Shown: positions 10,385 through 19,040, counted from the first letter of the stretch. The stretch: 64,000 bases of DNA from JBDREC01 sp043820105 [NCBI: Pseudomonadota bacterium] (GCA_043820105.1 JBDREC010000095.1:1-64000), one strand, 5' to 3'. The notes: a model not told the origin generated them from the sequence alone. Translations and numbers: made by a program.

Positions 10385-11500
10385 ATGATAAAAAAAGATT
10401 ATTACGAGGTTTTGGGTGTCGCCAAAAATGCGACACCCGACCAAATTAAAAAAGTTTACAGAAAACTTGCCCTACAACATCATCCCGATAGAAATCCAGG
10501 AAACAAAGAAGCTGAAGAAACATTTAAAGAAGCATCTGAAGCCTATGAAGTTCTCAAGGATCCAGAAAAAAGAACCATCTATGATAATTATGGTCATGCA
10601 GGCTTAAGCGGTTCAGGCTTTTCCGGATTTTCAGGTGTTGAAGACATCTTCTCAAGCTTTTCTGATATCTTTGAAGACTTTTTTGGATTTGGTGGATCTT
10701 CTTTCGGCTCCTCAAGAAGAAATAGAGCCTATAGAGGAGAAGATTTAAGAGTTGATGTGGAAATTGATTTTCATGAGGCCGCAAATGGTGTAAAAAAAGA
10801 TGTTGAATTTAAACGATCAGAACCATGTTCAATGTGCAGAGGAACCGGTGCCAAAGCAGGAACAAGTCCTGAAACCTGTCCTCATTGTCACGGCAGAGGC
10901 CAGGTAGCACACAGACAGGGCTTTTTTACAATAAGCACAACATGTAATAATTGCAAAGGTGAAGGTAAAATTATTAAAGAATTTTGTGTGAAATGTAGTG
11001 GTGCAGGTGAAAACATTCGCAGTAAAAAAATCAGTGTAAAAATTCCAGCAGGTGTGAATGATCAATCAAGGTTGAGACTTCTTGGTGAAGGCCAGCCAGG
11101 AAAAGGTGGTGGTCCAGGTGGAGATTTATACGTTTTTATAAACCTTAAACCTCATGCCTTTTTAAAAAGAGATGAAGCAAATACCTTTTGTGAAATTCCA
11201 ATATCAATTGTAGATGCATCCTTAGGCACTGAAATAATGGTGGAAACTTTAGAAGGTCAAAGAAATTTAAAAATACCAAAGGGATCTCAACCGGGCGATA
11301 TCTTAAAAATTAGAAACGTTGGTTTTCCTGACATGAAAGGCTACGGTAAAGGTGACCAGTTCTGCAAATTGGAAGTCACTGTTCCAACTTCTCTGACCAA
11401 AAAGGCAATTCAGCATTTAAAAGATTTTGAAAAAGAAATGGGAGACAAATTAAAGCCAAAAGAAAAAAAAGAATCCTTTTTTGATAAAATAATGAATTAA
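10385..11500 (+). CDS. dnaJ: Chaperone protein DnaJ (Hsp40)
   Basis: A 371-residue class A J-protein. The J domain at 1-70 carries HPD at residues 33-35; a Gly/Phe/Ser-rich region follows (about 70-120); then four CxxCxGxG zinc motifs ([32 protein letters not shown]) at about 142-210 and the beta-rich C-terminal substrate domains. It delivers clients to DnaK and triggers ATP hydrolysis. The start is 3 bases after dnaK with no clear ribosome site, consistent with translational coupling. All key residues are present. Confidence 0.97.
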   Translation: MIKKDYYEVLGVAKNATPDQIKKVYRKLALQHHPDRNPGNKEAEETFKEASEAYEVLKDPEKRTIYDNYGHAGLSGSGFSGFSGVEDIFSSFSDIFEDFFGFGGSSFGSSRRNRAYRGEDLRVDVEIDFHEAANGVKKDVEFKRSEPCSMCRGTGAKAGTSPETCPHCHGRGQVAHRQGFFTISTTCNNCKGEGKIIKEFCVKCSGAGENIRSKKISVKIPAGVNDQSRLRLLGEGQPGKGGGPGGDLYVFINLKPHAFLKRDEANTFCEIPISIVDASLGTEIMVETLEGQRNLKIPKGSQPGDILKIRNVGFPDMKGYGKGDQFCKLEVTVPTSLTKKAIQHLKDFEKEMGDKLKPKEKKESFFDKIMN

Positions 11501-11503
11501 TAA

Positions 11504-11519
11504 TTTCCTTTAAAGGAAA
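11504..11519 (+). promoter_or_regulatory. Perfect palindrome covering the larE ribosome binding site
   Basis: TTTCCTTTAAAGGAAA is a perfect 16-base palindrome. Its right half contains the AAAGGA ribosome site of larE, 5 bases from the ATG at 11523. As RNA it can fold into a 6-bp stem with a TTAA loop that hides the site. It may instead be a DNA operator or simply reflect the purine-rich site. Confidence 0.4.
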
Positions 11520-11522
11520 ATC

Positions 11523-12338
11523 ATGGAAAAAATCATTTCAGATAAGCTTGAGCAGCTAATAATTAATCTAAAAAAACATAAAACAGTTTTAGTTGCCTTT
11601 TCTGGAGGAGTTGATTCTACTCTATTATTAAAAGTAGCGCTTGATACACTAGGAAGAGAAAACGTCATTGCAGTTACTATAGATTCCGATCTTCACGGCC
11701 AAAGAGAATCATCCCTTGCAAAGGACATCGCAAAAAACCTAAATGCAGTCCATGAAAAAGTTAAAATAAATATCCTGGAAAGTGAAGAAATATTAAATAA
11801 TAATACAGATAGATGTTATGTTTGCAAAAAACAAATTTTTCTTAGACTAGTTGAAATGGCAAAACAGTGGGATTTAAATAAAGTTGTAGAAGGGTCAAAC
11901 TTTGATGACCTGTCTGACTTTAGACCTGGAATGAAGGCTCTTTCAGAATTAGGCATAGAATCACCTTTAAAAAATGCCAAGCTTTTAAAAGATGAAATAA
12001 GAAAAATATCTGCCTCCTTTGGTTTAGAAACAGCAAATAAACCATCAAGTCCTTGCCTGGCCACTAGAATTCCCTTTGGAAAAAAAATTACAAAAGAAAA
12101 ACTTGTGCAAATTGAAAAAGCTGAAGATTTCTTGCATGAAATGGGAATCAGTCCCATAAGAGTAAGACATCACAATCAAATAGCGAGAATCGAAGTGCAT
12201 CCAAAAGATTTTGACTTAATTCTTAACAAGGAAAATTCTCAAAAAATTTTAAGCCATTTTAATCAAATTGGTTACAATTTTATTACACTTGATATTCAAG
12301 GTTACAAGCAAGGAAACATGAATAAAGGCATCAAATAA
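11523..12338 (+). CDS. larE: Pyridinium-3,5-biscarboxylate sulfur transferase LarE
   Basis: A 271-residue PP-loop ATPase. SGGVDS at residues 27-32 is the ATP-binding loop. SSPCLATRIPFG carries Cys178 in the position of the sacrificial cysteine (SPCLA) of Lactobacillus plantarum LarE. The enzyme adenylates the substrate carboxylates and donates sulfur to build the nickel-pincer nucleotide cofactor of lactate racemase and related enzymes. It follows dnaJ by 22 bases and is far from larB-larC (39.4-41.4 kb). A different sulfur donor chemistry ([4Fe-4S] type with three cysteines) is unlikely, because only this cysteine fits. Confident of the family. Confidence 0.92.
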   Translation: MEKIISDKLEQLIINLKKHKTVLVAFSGGVDSTLLLKVALDTLGRENVIAVTIDSDLHGQRESSLAKDIAKNLNAVHEKVKINILESEEILNNNTDRCYVCKKQIFLRLVEMAKQWDLNKVVEGSNFDDLSDFRPGMKALSELGIESPLKNAKLLKDEIRKISASFGLETANKPSSPCLATRIPFGKKITKEKLVQIEKAEDFLHEMGISPIRVRHHNQIARIEVHPKDFDLILNKENSQKILSHFNQIGYNFITLDIQGYKQGNMNKGIK

Positions 12339-12347
12339 TCATTTAAT

Positions 12348-12375
12348 TTGACTATAAGTTATTATTTCGTATATC
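12348..12375 (+). promoter_or_regulatory. Probable promoter of the relA/spoT homologue
   Basis: TTGACT (12348-12353), a 16-base spacer and TATATC (12370-12375) precede the ATG at 12408 by about 32 bases. It starts 10 bases after the larE stop. Confidence 0.5.
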
Positions 12376-12407
12376 TTACGTTTTTATTATAGATTTGTTT
12401 AGGCAAT

Positions 12408-14570
12408 ATGTTTACTAAAGACCCCAAATTTAAAGAACTATTTGAAAAAATTAAAGCCTATAATCCAAATTTTGAAAATTCTTCAATTGAAAGAGCATAT
12501 AAATTCGCGCAACTAGTCCATAAAGACCAAAAAAGGAAATCCGGGGAACCCTTTTTTGTTCATCCTGTTGAAGTATCTCTAATCCTGGCCCAACTAAAAC
12601 TTGACCCAACAACTATAGAAGCTGCCCTTTTACATGACACAGTTGAAGATACAAGTGTAACCATTGATGATATTAAAGAAAACTTTGGCAATGAAACAGC
12701 TGAAATTGTTGAAGGTCTGACTAAAATATCTAAAATGAACTTTTCTTCCAGGCATGAAAACCAGGCTGAAAATTTCAGAAAAATGCTTTTAGCAATGGCA
12801 AAGGACCTAAGGGTTCTTCTTATTAAACTTGCAGATAGACTTCATAACATGCGTACACTGGAACACATGCATGAAAGTAAGCAAAGAAGAATAGCAGAAG
12901 AAACCCTTGATATTTATGCACCCCTTGCTAACAGACTTGGTATTTCATGGATTAAATTAGAGTTAGAAGATCTATGTTTAAGATATTTAAAACCTGAAAC
13001 ATATTATAAATTAGTTGAAAAAATAAATAAGACCAGGAAGGAAAGAGATCGATATATTCACGAAGTTATCAATATTTTAGATAAAGAAGTAAAAAAATAT
13101 AAAATTAAAGCAGAGATTTCTGGAAGACCAAAACACTTTTATAGTATTTATAGAAAAATGGAAACTCGTAATCTTGAATTTGAGCAAATTCACGATTTAA
13201 TTGCATTTAGAGCTGTAGTTGATAATATTACAGAATGCTACGAAGTGCTTGGTGTTTTACACTCAATCTGGAAACCTGTACCTGGCCGCTTTAAAGATTA
13301 TATAGCTATTCCCAAGCCAAACCTTTATCAATCTCTGCACACGACCTTGATTGGACCACATGGAGAAAGGGTTGAAGTTCAAATTAGAACAGGGGATATG
13401 CATGACATCGCTGAAGTTGGTGTTGCTGCTCACTGGGCTTATAAAGAAGGCAAAAATACTGTAAAAAAAGAAAAGAACATGAAACTAGGCTGGTTAAACC
13501 AGCTCATGGAATGGCAATCAGATCTTGAAGATCCGACAGAATTTTTACAAACAGTGAAAGTTGATTTGTTTCCAGAGGAAGTTTATGTCTTTACTCCAAG
13601 AGGTGAAGTTAAAGATTTTCCAAAGGGTGCAACCCCAATAGATTTTGCCTATTCGGTTCATAGTGACGTTGGTTATAAATGTACTGGAGCTAAAGTTAAT
13701 GGAAGAATAGTACCATTAAAATACAAGCTTCAAAATGGTGAAACCATTGAAATCTTAACCAGTGAACATCAGAAACCAAATAAGGATTGGCTTTCATTTG
13801 TAGTTACATCAAAGGCAAAAACAAAAATTCGCCAGGTTATAAAATCAGAACAGCGAGACAGAAGCAAAGCCCTGGGAAAAGAAATCCTTGATAGGGAATT
13901 GAGAAAATTTAGTCATTCTTTACCAAAACTTGAAAAAGCTGGTGAAATCAATAAAATTGCAAGCCAATTCAAACTAACAACCCAGGATGAAATTTACATT
14001 GCCCTGGGATATGGAAAAATTCAAGCAGATTCAGTTGTCAAAAAACTCTATCCTGAAGATTATATTGAAAAAGCTGAAGAAGAACATTCATTTATAAAAG
14101 ACATCATTAAAAAGGTTTCAAAAAAACAAAAATCCTCTATTGTGATAACAGGCATAGATGATATTCTAACTAGATTTGGAAAATGCTGTAATCCAGTTTA
14201 TGGTGATGCAATAGTCGGATACATTACACGAGGTCGTGGTGTTACAATCCATACAACAGATTGCTCAAAAGCCTTAGAAATTGATCCAGCAAGAAAAATT
14301 GACATCCAATGGAATGAAAAAATAAAAACCGCAAGAAATGTTAAGATAAGAGTAGTCTCAATTGACACTGCTGGCCTCCTTGCAAAGATGACAAAGGCAA
14401 TCAGCAATCATCATGGCAATATAGTCCAGGCAAATATTCGAACAACCAAGGACAAAAAAGCTATAAATACCTTTGAAATTAATATTAAAGATACTTCCGC
14501 ACTTTACAGTATGCTCAAGGATCTTGAAAAGATTAATGGTATCATTTCAGCTGAAAGAGTGAAAAATTAA
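12408..14570 (+). CDS. Bifunctional (p)ppGpp synthetase/hydrolase (RelA/SpoT family)
   Basis: A 720-residue long RSH protein. The N-terminal HD hydrolase domain has VHPVEV and HDTVED (76-81), so it looks active. The synthetase domain follows, with GRPKHFYSIYRKM near 241 and the GRFKDYIA block near 292; the RxKD signature is that of bifunctional SpoT/Rel enzymes rather than the ExDD of synthetase-only RelA. TGS (about 385-450) and a C-terminal ACT domain (about 645-720) complete the standard order. It sets the alarmone level during starvation. It stands as a single-gene unit behind its own promoter. Confidence 0.95.
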   Translation: MFTKDPKFKELFEKIKAYNPNFENSSIERAYKFAQLVHKDQKRKSGEPFFVHPVEVSLILAQLKLDPTTIEAALLHDTVEDTSVTIDDIKENFGNETAEIVEGLTKISKMNFSSRHENQAENFRKMLLAMAKDLRVLLIKLADRLHNMRTLEHMHESKQRRIAEETLDIYAPLANRLGISWIKLELEDLCLRYLKPETYYKLVEKINKTRKERDRYIHEVINILDKEVKKYKIKAEISGRPKHFYSIYRKMETRNLEFEQIHDLIAFRAVVDNITECYEVLGVLHSIWKPVPGRFKDYIAIPKPNLYQSLHTTLIGPHGERVEVQIRTGDMHDIAEVGVAAHWAYKEGKNTVKKEKNMKLGWLNQLMEWQSDLEDPTEFLQTVKVDLFPEEVYVFTPRGEVKDFPKGATPIDFAYSVHSDVGYKCTGAKVNGRIVPLKYKLQNGETIEILTSEHQKPNKDWLSFVVTSKAKTKIRQVIKSEQRDRSKALGKEILDRELRKFSHSLPKLEKAGEINKIASQFKLTTQDEIYIALGYGKIQADSVVKKLYPEDYIEKAEEEHSFIKDIIKKVSKKQKSSIVITGIDDILTRFGKCCNPVYGDAIVGYITRGRGVTIHTTDCSKALEIDPARKIDIQWNEKIKTARNVKIRVVSIDTAGLLAKMTKAISNHHGNIVQANIRTTKDKKAINTFEINIKDTSALYSMLKDLEKINGIISAERVKN

Positions 14571-14686
14571 AATTAATGAGTAAGGATTTGTGGATCATCT
14601 CCAATCTGAGGACCTAAGCTCTAAACTGAGTATATAAAACAGTCTTTTTTCCGAATTAAAAATGGGAAATACATACACTTAATGCT

Positions 14687-14705
14687 AACCTAGAGGTTTT
14701 TTTTT
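14687..14705 (+). terminator. Weak intrinsic terminator after the RSH gene
   Basis: AACC-TAGA-GGTT (14687-14698) followed by a run of T. The stem is only 4 bp, so this is a weak candidate. The remaining 14571-14797 spacer holds nothing else that I recognise. Confidence 0.3.
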
Positions 14706-14797
14706 ATGTATAGAAATATTTATTTTAATTTGAATATCATGGAATAGATGGATTGGTATTGTTTTTTTAGAGTTAAGATAGAAGATAAAGATCTTTC

Positions 14798-15478
14798 TTA
14801 AACTTCTTCGAGTTGGCACTCAGAAAGAAGATTATCCGGATTTTGCTCCCCAATATATTTACCAACAGAGACCCTAGCCGGCCTAACAACCATGTCTTCC
14901 ATCAAATATCCATCTTGATGTATATTTAAAACAATATCATCGTCTTCTTCTTTCTGACTGGGAACAACATCTATTGCTTCTGAAGTTTTTGGGTCAAATT
15001 TTTGGCCAGCAAGTTCCATTTTTTGGATTTTATTATCTTTTAGTTTTTCCATAAACTGAGATTGAATCATTTTTATGCCGCTTAAAAAATCCTCGAAGTT
15101 TTGATTTTTATCAGCGAATTCAATGGAGCGATCCAAATTATCGATCAGATTTAATAATGATTGAAAAAACCCTGCCTTGCTTTGATTTACTTGTTTTTCA
15201 AGATATCTTTCTTGTCTTTTTCGTACTTGATCTTGTTCATTTTTGAAAGCTCTAAATTGATTTAGGCATTCTTGAAGCTTTTGATCTTTTGCTTTGTTTT
15301 CTTCAATTAATTTTTCGACATATTTGGGAAATTTTTTCTTTTGTGAAGCGTCAGTTTTTGTATCTTTATCTTCATTTTCATTTACCCAAAATCTTTTATC
15401 AGAAACAGTAAAGCTCTTTTTTACTTCAGCTTCTATCATTTCTTTCATCTTGTTTTTCTTTTTTTCTTTTTTCTTCAT
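14798..15478 (-). CDS. grpE: Nucleotide exchange factor GrpE
   Basis: A roughly 226-residue protein. Residues 1-60 are Lys-rich and unlike other GrpE. A coiled coil (about 58-140) leads into the C-terminal beta domain with GQKFDPKTSEAIDVVPS and LMEDMVVRPARVSVGK, the GrpE signature. It releases ADP from DnaK. The ATG at 15478 is chosen; a TTG at 15484 is nearer to an AGGTG ribosome site and is also possible. It is the second gene of a minus-strand unit, 24 bases after an unknown gene, and its promoter region shares a motif with dnaK. Confidence 0.9.
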   Translation of the reverse strand: MKKKEKKKNKMKEMIEAEVKKSFTVSDKRFWVNENEDKDTKTDASQKKKFPKYVEKLIEENKAKDQKLQECLNQFRAFKNEQDQVRKRQERYLEKQVNQSKAGFFQSLLNLIDNLDRSIEFADKNQNFEDFLSGIKMIQSQFMEKLKDNKIQKMELAGQKFDPKTSEAIDVVPSQKEEDDDIVLNIHQDGYLMEDMVVRPARVSVGKYIGEQNPDNLLSECQLEEV

Positions 15479-15502
15479 AATCAAGGCTGCACCTGAAAAA
15501 AT

Positions 15503-15871
15503 TTATTTTATTGCTGGAATAATAAACTTAAAAATTTTACCTGTTAAATTATTTTGCTGAAAAAAAACTTCAGTTTTATGCTTATTTTGCAAAAAATCAG
15601 ATGGAACACAGGTTATTCTTAATAAGTTTTGTTGTTTGTGGCGTTCAATACTTGGAAATTGAGCCGTTTTCTCTTCTTCATCCTCAAAAATAAACTCTTC
15701 TTTAAATTTAGAGTAAATATAATTAGAAAGCAACGAGTTGAAATAATTGCTTTTTTTAGAATATACCGGCAGATTAACCTTTTCACCAAACAAACTCTTG
15801 GCAAGGCTTTCCTTTTCTTCTTTAAATAGATTTTTATCTATAACAACTTCTATAATTGAAATATTTTCCAT
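15503..15871 (-). CDS. Unknown protein encoded directly ahead of grpE
   Basis: A 122-residue protein, MENISIIEVVIDKNLFKEE onward, rich in Lys, Glu, Phe and Asn, with no signal peptide or membrane segment and no recognisable domain. An upstream ATG at 15892 overlaps the putative -10 box, so the ATG at 15871 is preferred. The position where many bacteria keep the repressor hrcA is filled by this gene, but it is far too short and shows no HrcA resemblance. Its link to the heat-shock machinery rests only on position and on the shared promoter-region motif. Confidence 0.6.
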   Translation of the reverse strand: MENISIIEVVIDKNLFKEEKESLAKSLFGEKVNLPVYSKKSNYFNSLLSNYIYSKFKEEFIFEDEEEKTAQFPSIERHKQQNLLRITCVPSDFLQNKHKTEVFFQQNNLTGKIFKFIIPAIK

Positions 15872-15885
15872 AATAATATGGTAAA

Positions 15886-15909
15886 TAATCATTATATGGA
15901 ATAAGTCAA
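15886..15909 (-). promoter_or_regulatory. Copy of the dnaK upstream motif ahead of the grpE unit
   Basis: On the minus strand, TTGACT (15904-15909), 7 bases, TATAAT (15891-15896), then GATTA (15886-15890). This matches the block upstream of dnaK at nearly every position. It lies only about 15 bases from the preferred start codon, so the leader would be very short. Confidence 0.45.
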
Positions 15910-15937
15910 CTGATTAAGATTAAGTTTATGAATAAGA

Positions 15938-16444
15938 TTATGATTTATATGCCTTACCTAAGTTGACATACTCTGCTGCGTTTTCTTTAATCATTGCGAC
16001 GGCTCCATTACCCAGCGTTTTCACGACTTTGCCTGGAACTCCGACAACAAGGCTATTGTCTTCTATTTTTGACTTTGGAGCAAGAACTGCGCCTGAGCCA
16101 ATTACACAGTTTCTTCCAATCACACAACCATCATTTAACACAGCACCCATCCCAATCAAAGTATTATCACCAATTATGGAGCCATGAACAACTGCATTGT
16201 GGCCAACCGTTACATACTCACCAAGCTTTGTTTTAAATTCATTGCTAACATGAATGCATGCACAATCTTGAACATTTGAATTAGCTCCAATTTCAATTTC
16301 ATTTATATCAGCACGCAGGACAGCATTAAACCAAATTGTAGCGCCAGCTGCTACTTTAACATTACCTATTAAAGCAGCTCCATCAGCCACAAATGCCTTA
16401 TCATTAATTTCAGGTTTTGTTTCCTTAAAAACATGAAGTGCCAT
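15938..16444 (-). CDS. Gamma-carbonic anhydrase family hexapeptide-repeat protein
   Basis: A 168-residue left-handed beta-helix protein of the YrdA/PaaY group. Hexapeptide repeats such as IGNVKV, IGDNTL, IGMGAV, IGRNCV and IGSGAV run through residues 20-140. The three zinc-ligand histidines are present in CACIHVSN, VGHNAV and VHGSII. Members are carbonic anhydrases or thioesterase-like trimers; actual activity cannot be judged from sequence. A strong ribosome site (GGAGGT) precedes the ATG. It is a monocistronic-looking minus-strand gene, 30 bases after the VanZ gene stop region. Confidence 0.9.
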   Translation of the reverse strand: MALHVFKETKPEINDKAFVADGAALIGNVKVAAGATIWFNAVLRADINEIEIGANSNVQDCACIHVSNEFKTKLGEYVTVGHNAVVHGSIIGDNTLIGMGAVLNDGCVIGRNCVIGSGAVLAPKSKIEDNSLVVGVPGKVVKTLGNGAVAMIKENAAEYVNLGKAYKS

Positions 16445-16474
16445 GATTTTACCTCCATTTTTAATAATTTATTG

Positions 16475-16873
16475 TTATTCCGAATTTGTTTCAGAATCTA
16501 GTTTCTTAATAATAAAATAATAGATATACACACCCAAAACCCCGCCAATTGCATCAAATACCATATCAACTATACTAAAATATCTTCCTGGAACAAAAAA
16601 CTGGTGCACTTCATCACTAATACCATATAATGTAGTAATCAAGATCGTATATTGAGGAAGGCGAATATTTGGAAAGCTAAATCTTAATGCTCTAACTAAA
16701 AGAAATGAAAAAACTGCATATTCAATAAAATGATAAAGCTTGTCTGCATTCCAAAATTCAAAAGGTACTGGTGGACGTTCAAGGCTAGAAAGATAAAAAA
16801 TTAGTCCTGCGTAAGCTAAAATTGGAAACCAAAACCATAGAAGGGTTTTACATTTTATATTTACCAAATTCAT
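16475..16873 (-). CDS. VanZ family membrane protein
   Basis: A 132-residue protein with four predicted membrane helices. The family blocks DKLYHFIEYAVFSFLL and GISDEVHQFFVPGRYFSIVDMVFDAIGG match VanZ-like proteins. Function is unknown apart from a role of one member in teicoplanin resistance. It overlaps the 3' end of the bifunctional nuclease gene by 26 bases, so the two are expressed together. Confidence 0.85.
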   Translation of the reverse strand: MNLVNIKCKTLLWFWFPILAYAGLIFYLSSLERPPVPFEFWNADKLYHFIEYAVFSFLLVRALRFSFPNIRLPQYTILITTLYGISDEVHQFFVPGRYFSIVDMVFDAIGGVLGVYIYYFIIKKLDSETNSE

Positions 16874-17339
16874 TCTCCGAAAGTTCTTTTAATAGATCTC
16901 TCCATTTAGCTGCATCCTGAGATCTTCCTGCTTTTTTAGGATCTACCGGTTTATCAAATGTTAAAAGCTTTTTATTTACTAATATTTCAGCCTTTTCCCT
17001 TAAGGCAATTGCAATTGCATCAGATGGTCTTAAATCAAGGCGTATTTTTTTTCTGCCTTTTTTTAAATTAATAAATGCATAGTAAGTATTATCAAGAATG
17101 TCAGCAATTTCAACTGACTCAACGTTTACTTCTAATTTATTTAGCATCGTCTTAATAAAATCATGAGTCATTGGTCTTTCAAGCTTAATATCTTCAAGCA
17201 CAGTGGCAATTGCGCTTGCTTCAAACAAACCGATCCAAATTGGAATTGTAAATTTTCCACTTTTATTTGCTAATAAAACAAAGGGGATATTTGTAACCGG
17301 GTCAACTGAAAGTTCGATGGCTTTCATTTTTATAAACAT
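16848..17339 (-). CDS. Bifunctional nuclease domain protein (DUF151)
   Basis: A 163-residue protein with the DUF151/BFN domain across residues 1-135: DPVTNIPFVLLANKSG, LPIWIG-type block IPIWIGLFEASAIA, RPMTHDFI, and DLRPSDAIAIALR. The fold has been reported to cut DNA and RNA in plants, but its bacterial role is unclear. The ATG at 17339 is chosen because AAGGAG lies 6-7 bases upstream; the internal ATG at 17327 lacks this. It leads a two-gene unit with the VanZ gene. Confidence 0.9.
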   Translation of the reverse strand: MFIKMKAIELSVDPVTNIPFVLLANKSGKFTIPIWIGLFEASAIATVLEDIKLERPMTHDFIKTMLNKLEVNVESVEIADILDNTYYAFINLKKGRKKIRLDLRPSDAIAIALREKAEILVNKKLLTFDKPVDPKKAGRSQDAAKWRDLLKELSENEFGKYKM

Positions 17340-17355
17340 TTAGGGCTCCTTTTAG

Positions 17356-17379
17356 AGAACAAGAGAACAAGGGAACAGG
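17356..17379. repeat. AGAACAAG octad array, 3' side of miaB
   Basis: Two AGAACAAG units and a degenerate third (17356-17379). The same octad occurs in the opposite orientation at 18859-18918 on the other side of miaB. Confidence 0.7.
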
Positions 17380-17400
17380 GAAAGATGAAGAGCTAAAACC

Positions 17401-17426
17401 GTCATCCTGAACTTGTTTCAGGATCC
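17401..17426. repeat. Palindromic intergenic repeat, copy 1 (overlaps the miaB stop)
   Basis: A 26-base element built around CCTGAAACAAGTTCAGG (stem CCTGAA/TTCAGG, seen on the minus strand). Two further copies lie at 24342-24365 and 33757-33782. It supplies the TGA stop and the last residues of miaB. From memory this element type is dispersed in several bacterial phyla. Confidence 0.85.
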
Positions 17427-18748
17427 AGTGCCTTTCCAAACAAAGAATGATTGTTCACTTGTGTAATTTCACACTTAATAACTTGTCCAATTAGTTCTTT
17501 ATTTCCTGCAAAATTTACTATTTTATTTGTATCTGTTCGTCCTGTCAGTTCTTCTTTATTTAATTTACTTGTGTTTTCAACTAAAACTTCAACTGTCTTT
17601 TTTAAATATTTTCGATCAACTTCATTTGTTATTTCATCTTGAATATTGTGTATTTTTTCAAGTCTTTGCTTTTTTTTGCCAAGATCTAATTCATCTTTAA
17701 AGCCAAAAGCCTTTGTATTCTTTCTTGGAGAATAAACAAATGAAAAAATATTATCAAATCTTACTTGCTTTAAAAGATCACAAGTCGCTTGGAAATCTTC
17801 ATCTGTCTCGCCAGGGAAAGCGACAATAATATCGGTTGTAATAGCAATATCAGGTCTATTGGCTCTTAACTTATCAATAATTTTAAAATAATCTGCTGAT
17901 TTATATTTTCTATTCATAAGCTCAAGAATTCTATCTGATCCTGATTGGACAGGAAGATGGATGGCACTTGCTAGCTTATTGTTTGTAGAAAACAAACTAA
18001 TCAATTCATCTGAAATATCCTTTGGATGGCTTGTTACAAAACGAATTCGCAAAAGGCCATCAATTTCTGAAATTAAAGATATTAGCTCAGGAAACCTTGT
18101 GATTGATCCATTCTCAGAGGACCTATATGAATTAACGTTCTGGCCAAGCAAGGTTACTTCACGAGTACCAAGACTTACCATTTTTTTAACTTCCTCAACA
18201 ATTTCATTTGAATTTCTACTAATTTCAAGACCTCTAACATAAGGCACAATGCAATAGCTACAGTAATTATTACAGCCATGCATAATTGAAATCATTTCAG
18301 ATGTTTTTGCTGTGCGCTCAATAGGATTAAACTTGGAAAAAGAAAATTCATCTGCTTTCATTTCTAAAATTACTGTCTTTTTACTAGCTTTTTCATGCTT
18401 AGCTACAATCTCAGAAAGCCTATGAAGCTGATGCGTTCCCAAAACAAAATTAACATAAGGATATTTTTCAATAACCTGCTTGCCCTCTTCTTGTGCTACA
18501 CAACCTGCAAAACCTATTATTAAATCTTTTCTATCCTCTTTTATTTGTTTTGCACGACCTAAAAAAGAAAAAGCTTTGTGAGCTGCCTTTTCACGGATGC
18601 TACAAGTATTTAACAATACAAGATCAGCCTCAGAAGGCCTCCCACACAAAACATAATCATCTTTAGCAAGAATCTGAAACATCCGCTCAGAATCCAAATC
18701 ATTCATCTGACAGCCAAATGTTTTTATATAAACCTTTTTCATTTTCAT
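17402..18748 (-). CDS. miaB: tRNA-2-methylthio-N6-dimethylallyladenosine synthase MiaB
   Basis: A 448-residue methylthiotransferase. The N-terminal MTTase domain has FGCQMNDLDS and NTCSIREKA cysteines; the radical SAM domain has HGCNNYCSYCIVPYVRG (CxxxCxxC) near residue 158; a TRAM domain closes the protein. It adds a methylthio group to i6A37 of tRNAs reading U-starting codons. The start MKMKKVY follows a weak ribosome site; ATG 18742 is also possible. Its last residues (LDPETSSG and the stop) are encoded by a palindromic intergenic repeat, so the natural C-terminus has probably been replaced by the element. Confidence 0.95.
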   Translation of the reverse strand: MKMKKVYIKTFGCQMNDLDSERMFQILAKDDYVLCGRPSEADLVLLNTCSIREKAAHKAFSFLGRAKQIKEDRKDLIIGFAGCVAQEEGKQVIEKYPYVNFVLGTHQLHRLSEIVAKHEKASKKTVILEMKADEFSFSKFNPIERTAKTSEMISIMHGCNNYCSYCIVPYVRGLEISRNSNEIVEEVKKMVSLGTREVTLLGQNVNSYRSSENGSITRFPELISLISEIDGLLRIRFVTSHPKDISDELISLFSTNNKLASAIHLPVQSGSDRILELMNRKYKSADYFKIIDKLRANRPDIAITTDIIVAFPGETDEDFQATCDLLKQVRFDNIFSFVYSPRKNTKAFGFKDELDLGKKKQRLEKIHNIQDEITNEVDRKYLKKTVEVLVENTSKLNKEELTGRTDTNKIVNFAGNKELIGQVIKCEITQVNNHSLFGKALDPETSSG

Positions 18749-18786
18749 CTAATTTCAATCAGTTAAAAGCCTTTTGTTGTCTACAC

Positions 18787-18805
18787 TTTATAGGAAATGA
18801 GTCAA
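18787..18805 (-). promoter_or_regulatory. Weaker version of the TTGACT-N7-TATAA motif upstream of miaB
   Basis: On the minus strand TTGACT (18800-18805) and TATAAA (18787-18792) are 7 bases apart, as at dnaK and the grpE unit, with CATTTCC between. The miaB ATG is about 39 bases downstream of the TATAAA. Confidence 0.35.
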
Positions 18806-18858
18806 GGAAAAATAGTTGCTGGTAGCTTGTAGGAATCGTTCACAATCAGATATTATCC

Positions 18859-18918
18859 CTTGTTCTCTTGTTCTCTTGTTCTCTTGTGCTCTTGTTCCCT
18901 TGTTCCCTTGCGCCCTTG
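18859..18918. repeat. CTTGTTCT octad array, 5' side of miaB
   Basis: Seven 8-base units (three CTTGTTCT, then CTTGTGCT, two CTTGTTCC, and CTTGCGCC) plus CTTG run from 18859 to 18918. The preceding bases 18815-18833 carry a GTAGCTG-family heptad stretch, and 18926-18962 has imperfect ACTGGCGCC repeats. This spacer makes the open frame appear to extend upstream of the 19041 gene. Confidence 0.8.
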
Positions 18919-19040
18919 TACTTCAACTTGACTGGTCACTGGCGCCCTGGCAACTGGCGCGCCTTGTCATTTTACCATTGACACTCATTGCGCATGGTGT
19001 TATTAGCTCATCTATCATTAACCGAACTATGGGGCGTACT

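Noticed and set aside
18816-19040. Upstream extension of the 19041 gene as extra coding sequence
   Set aside because: It is made of octad and GTAGCTG repeats, would place a false hydrophobic leader ahead of the true signal peptide, and has no ribosome site.
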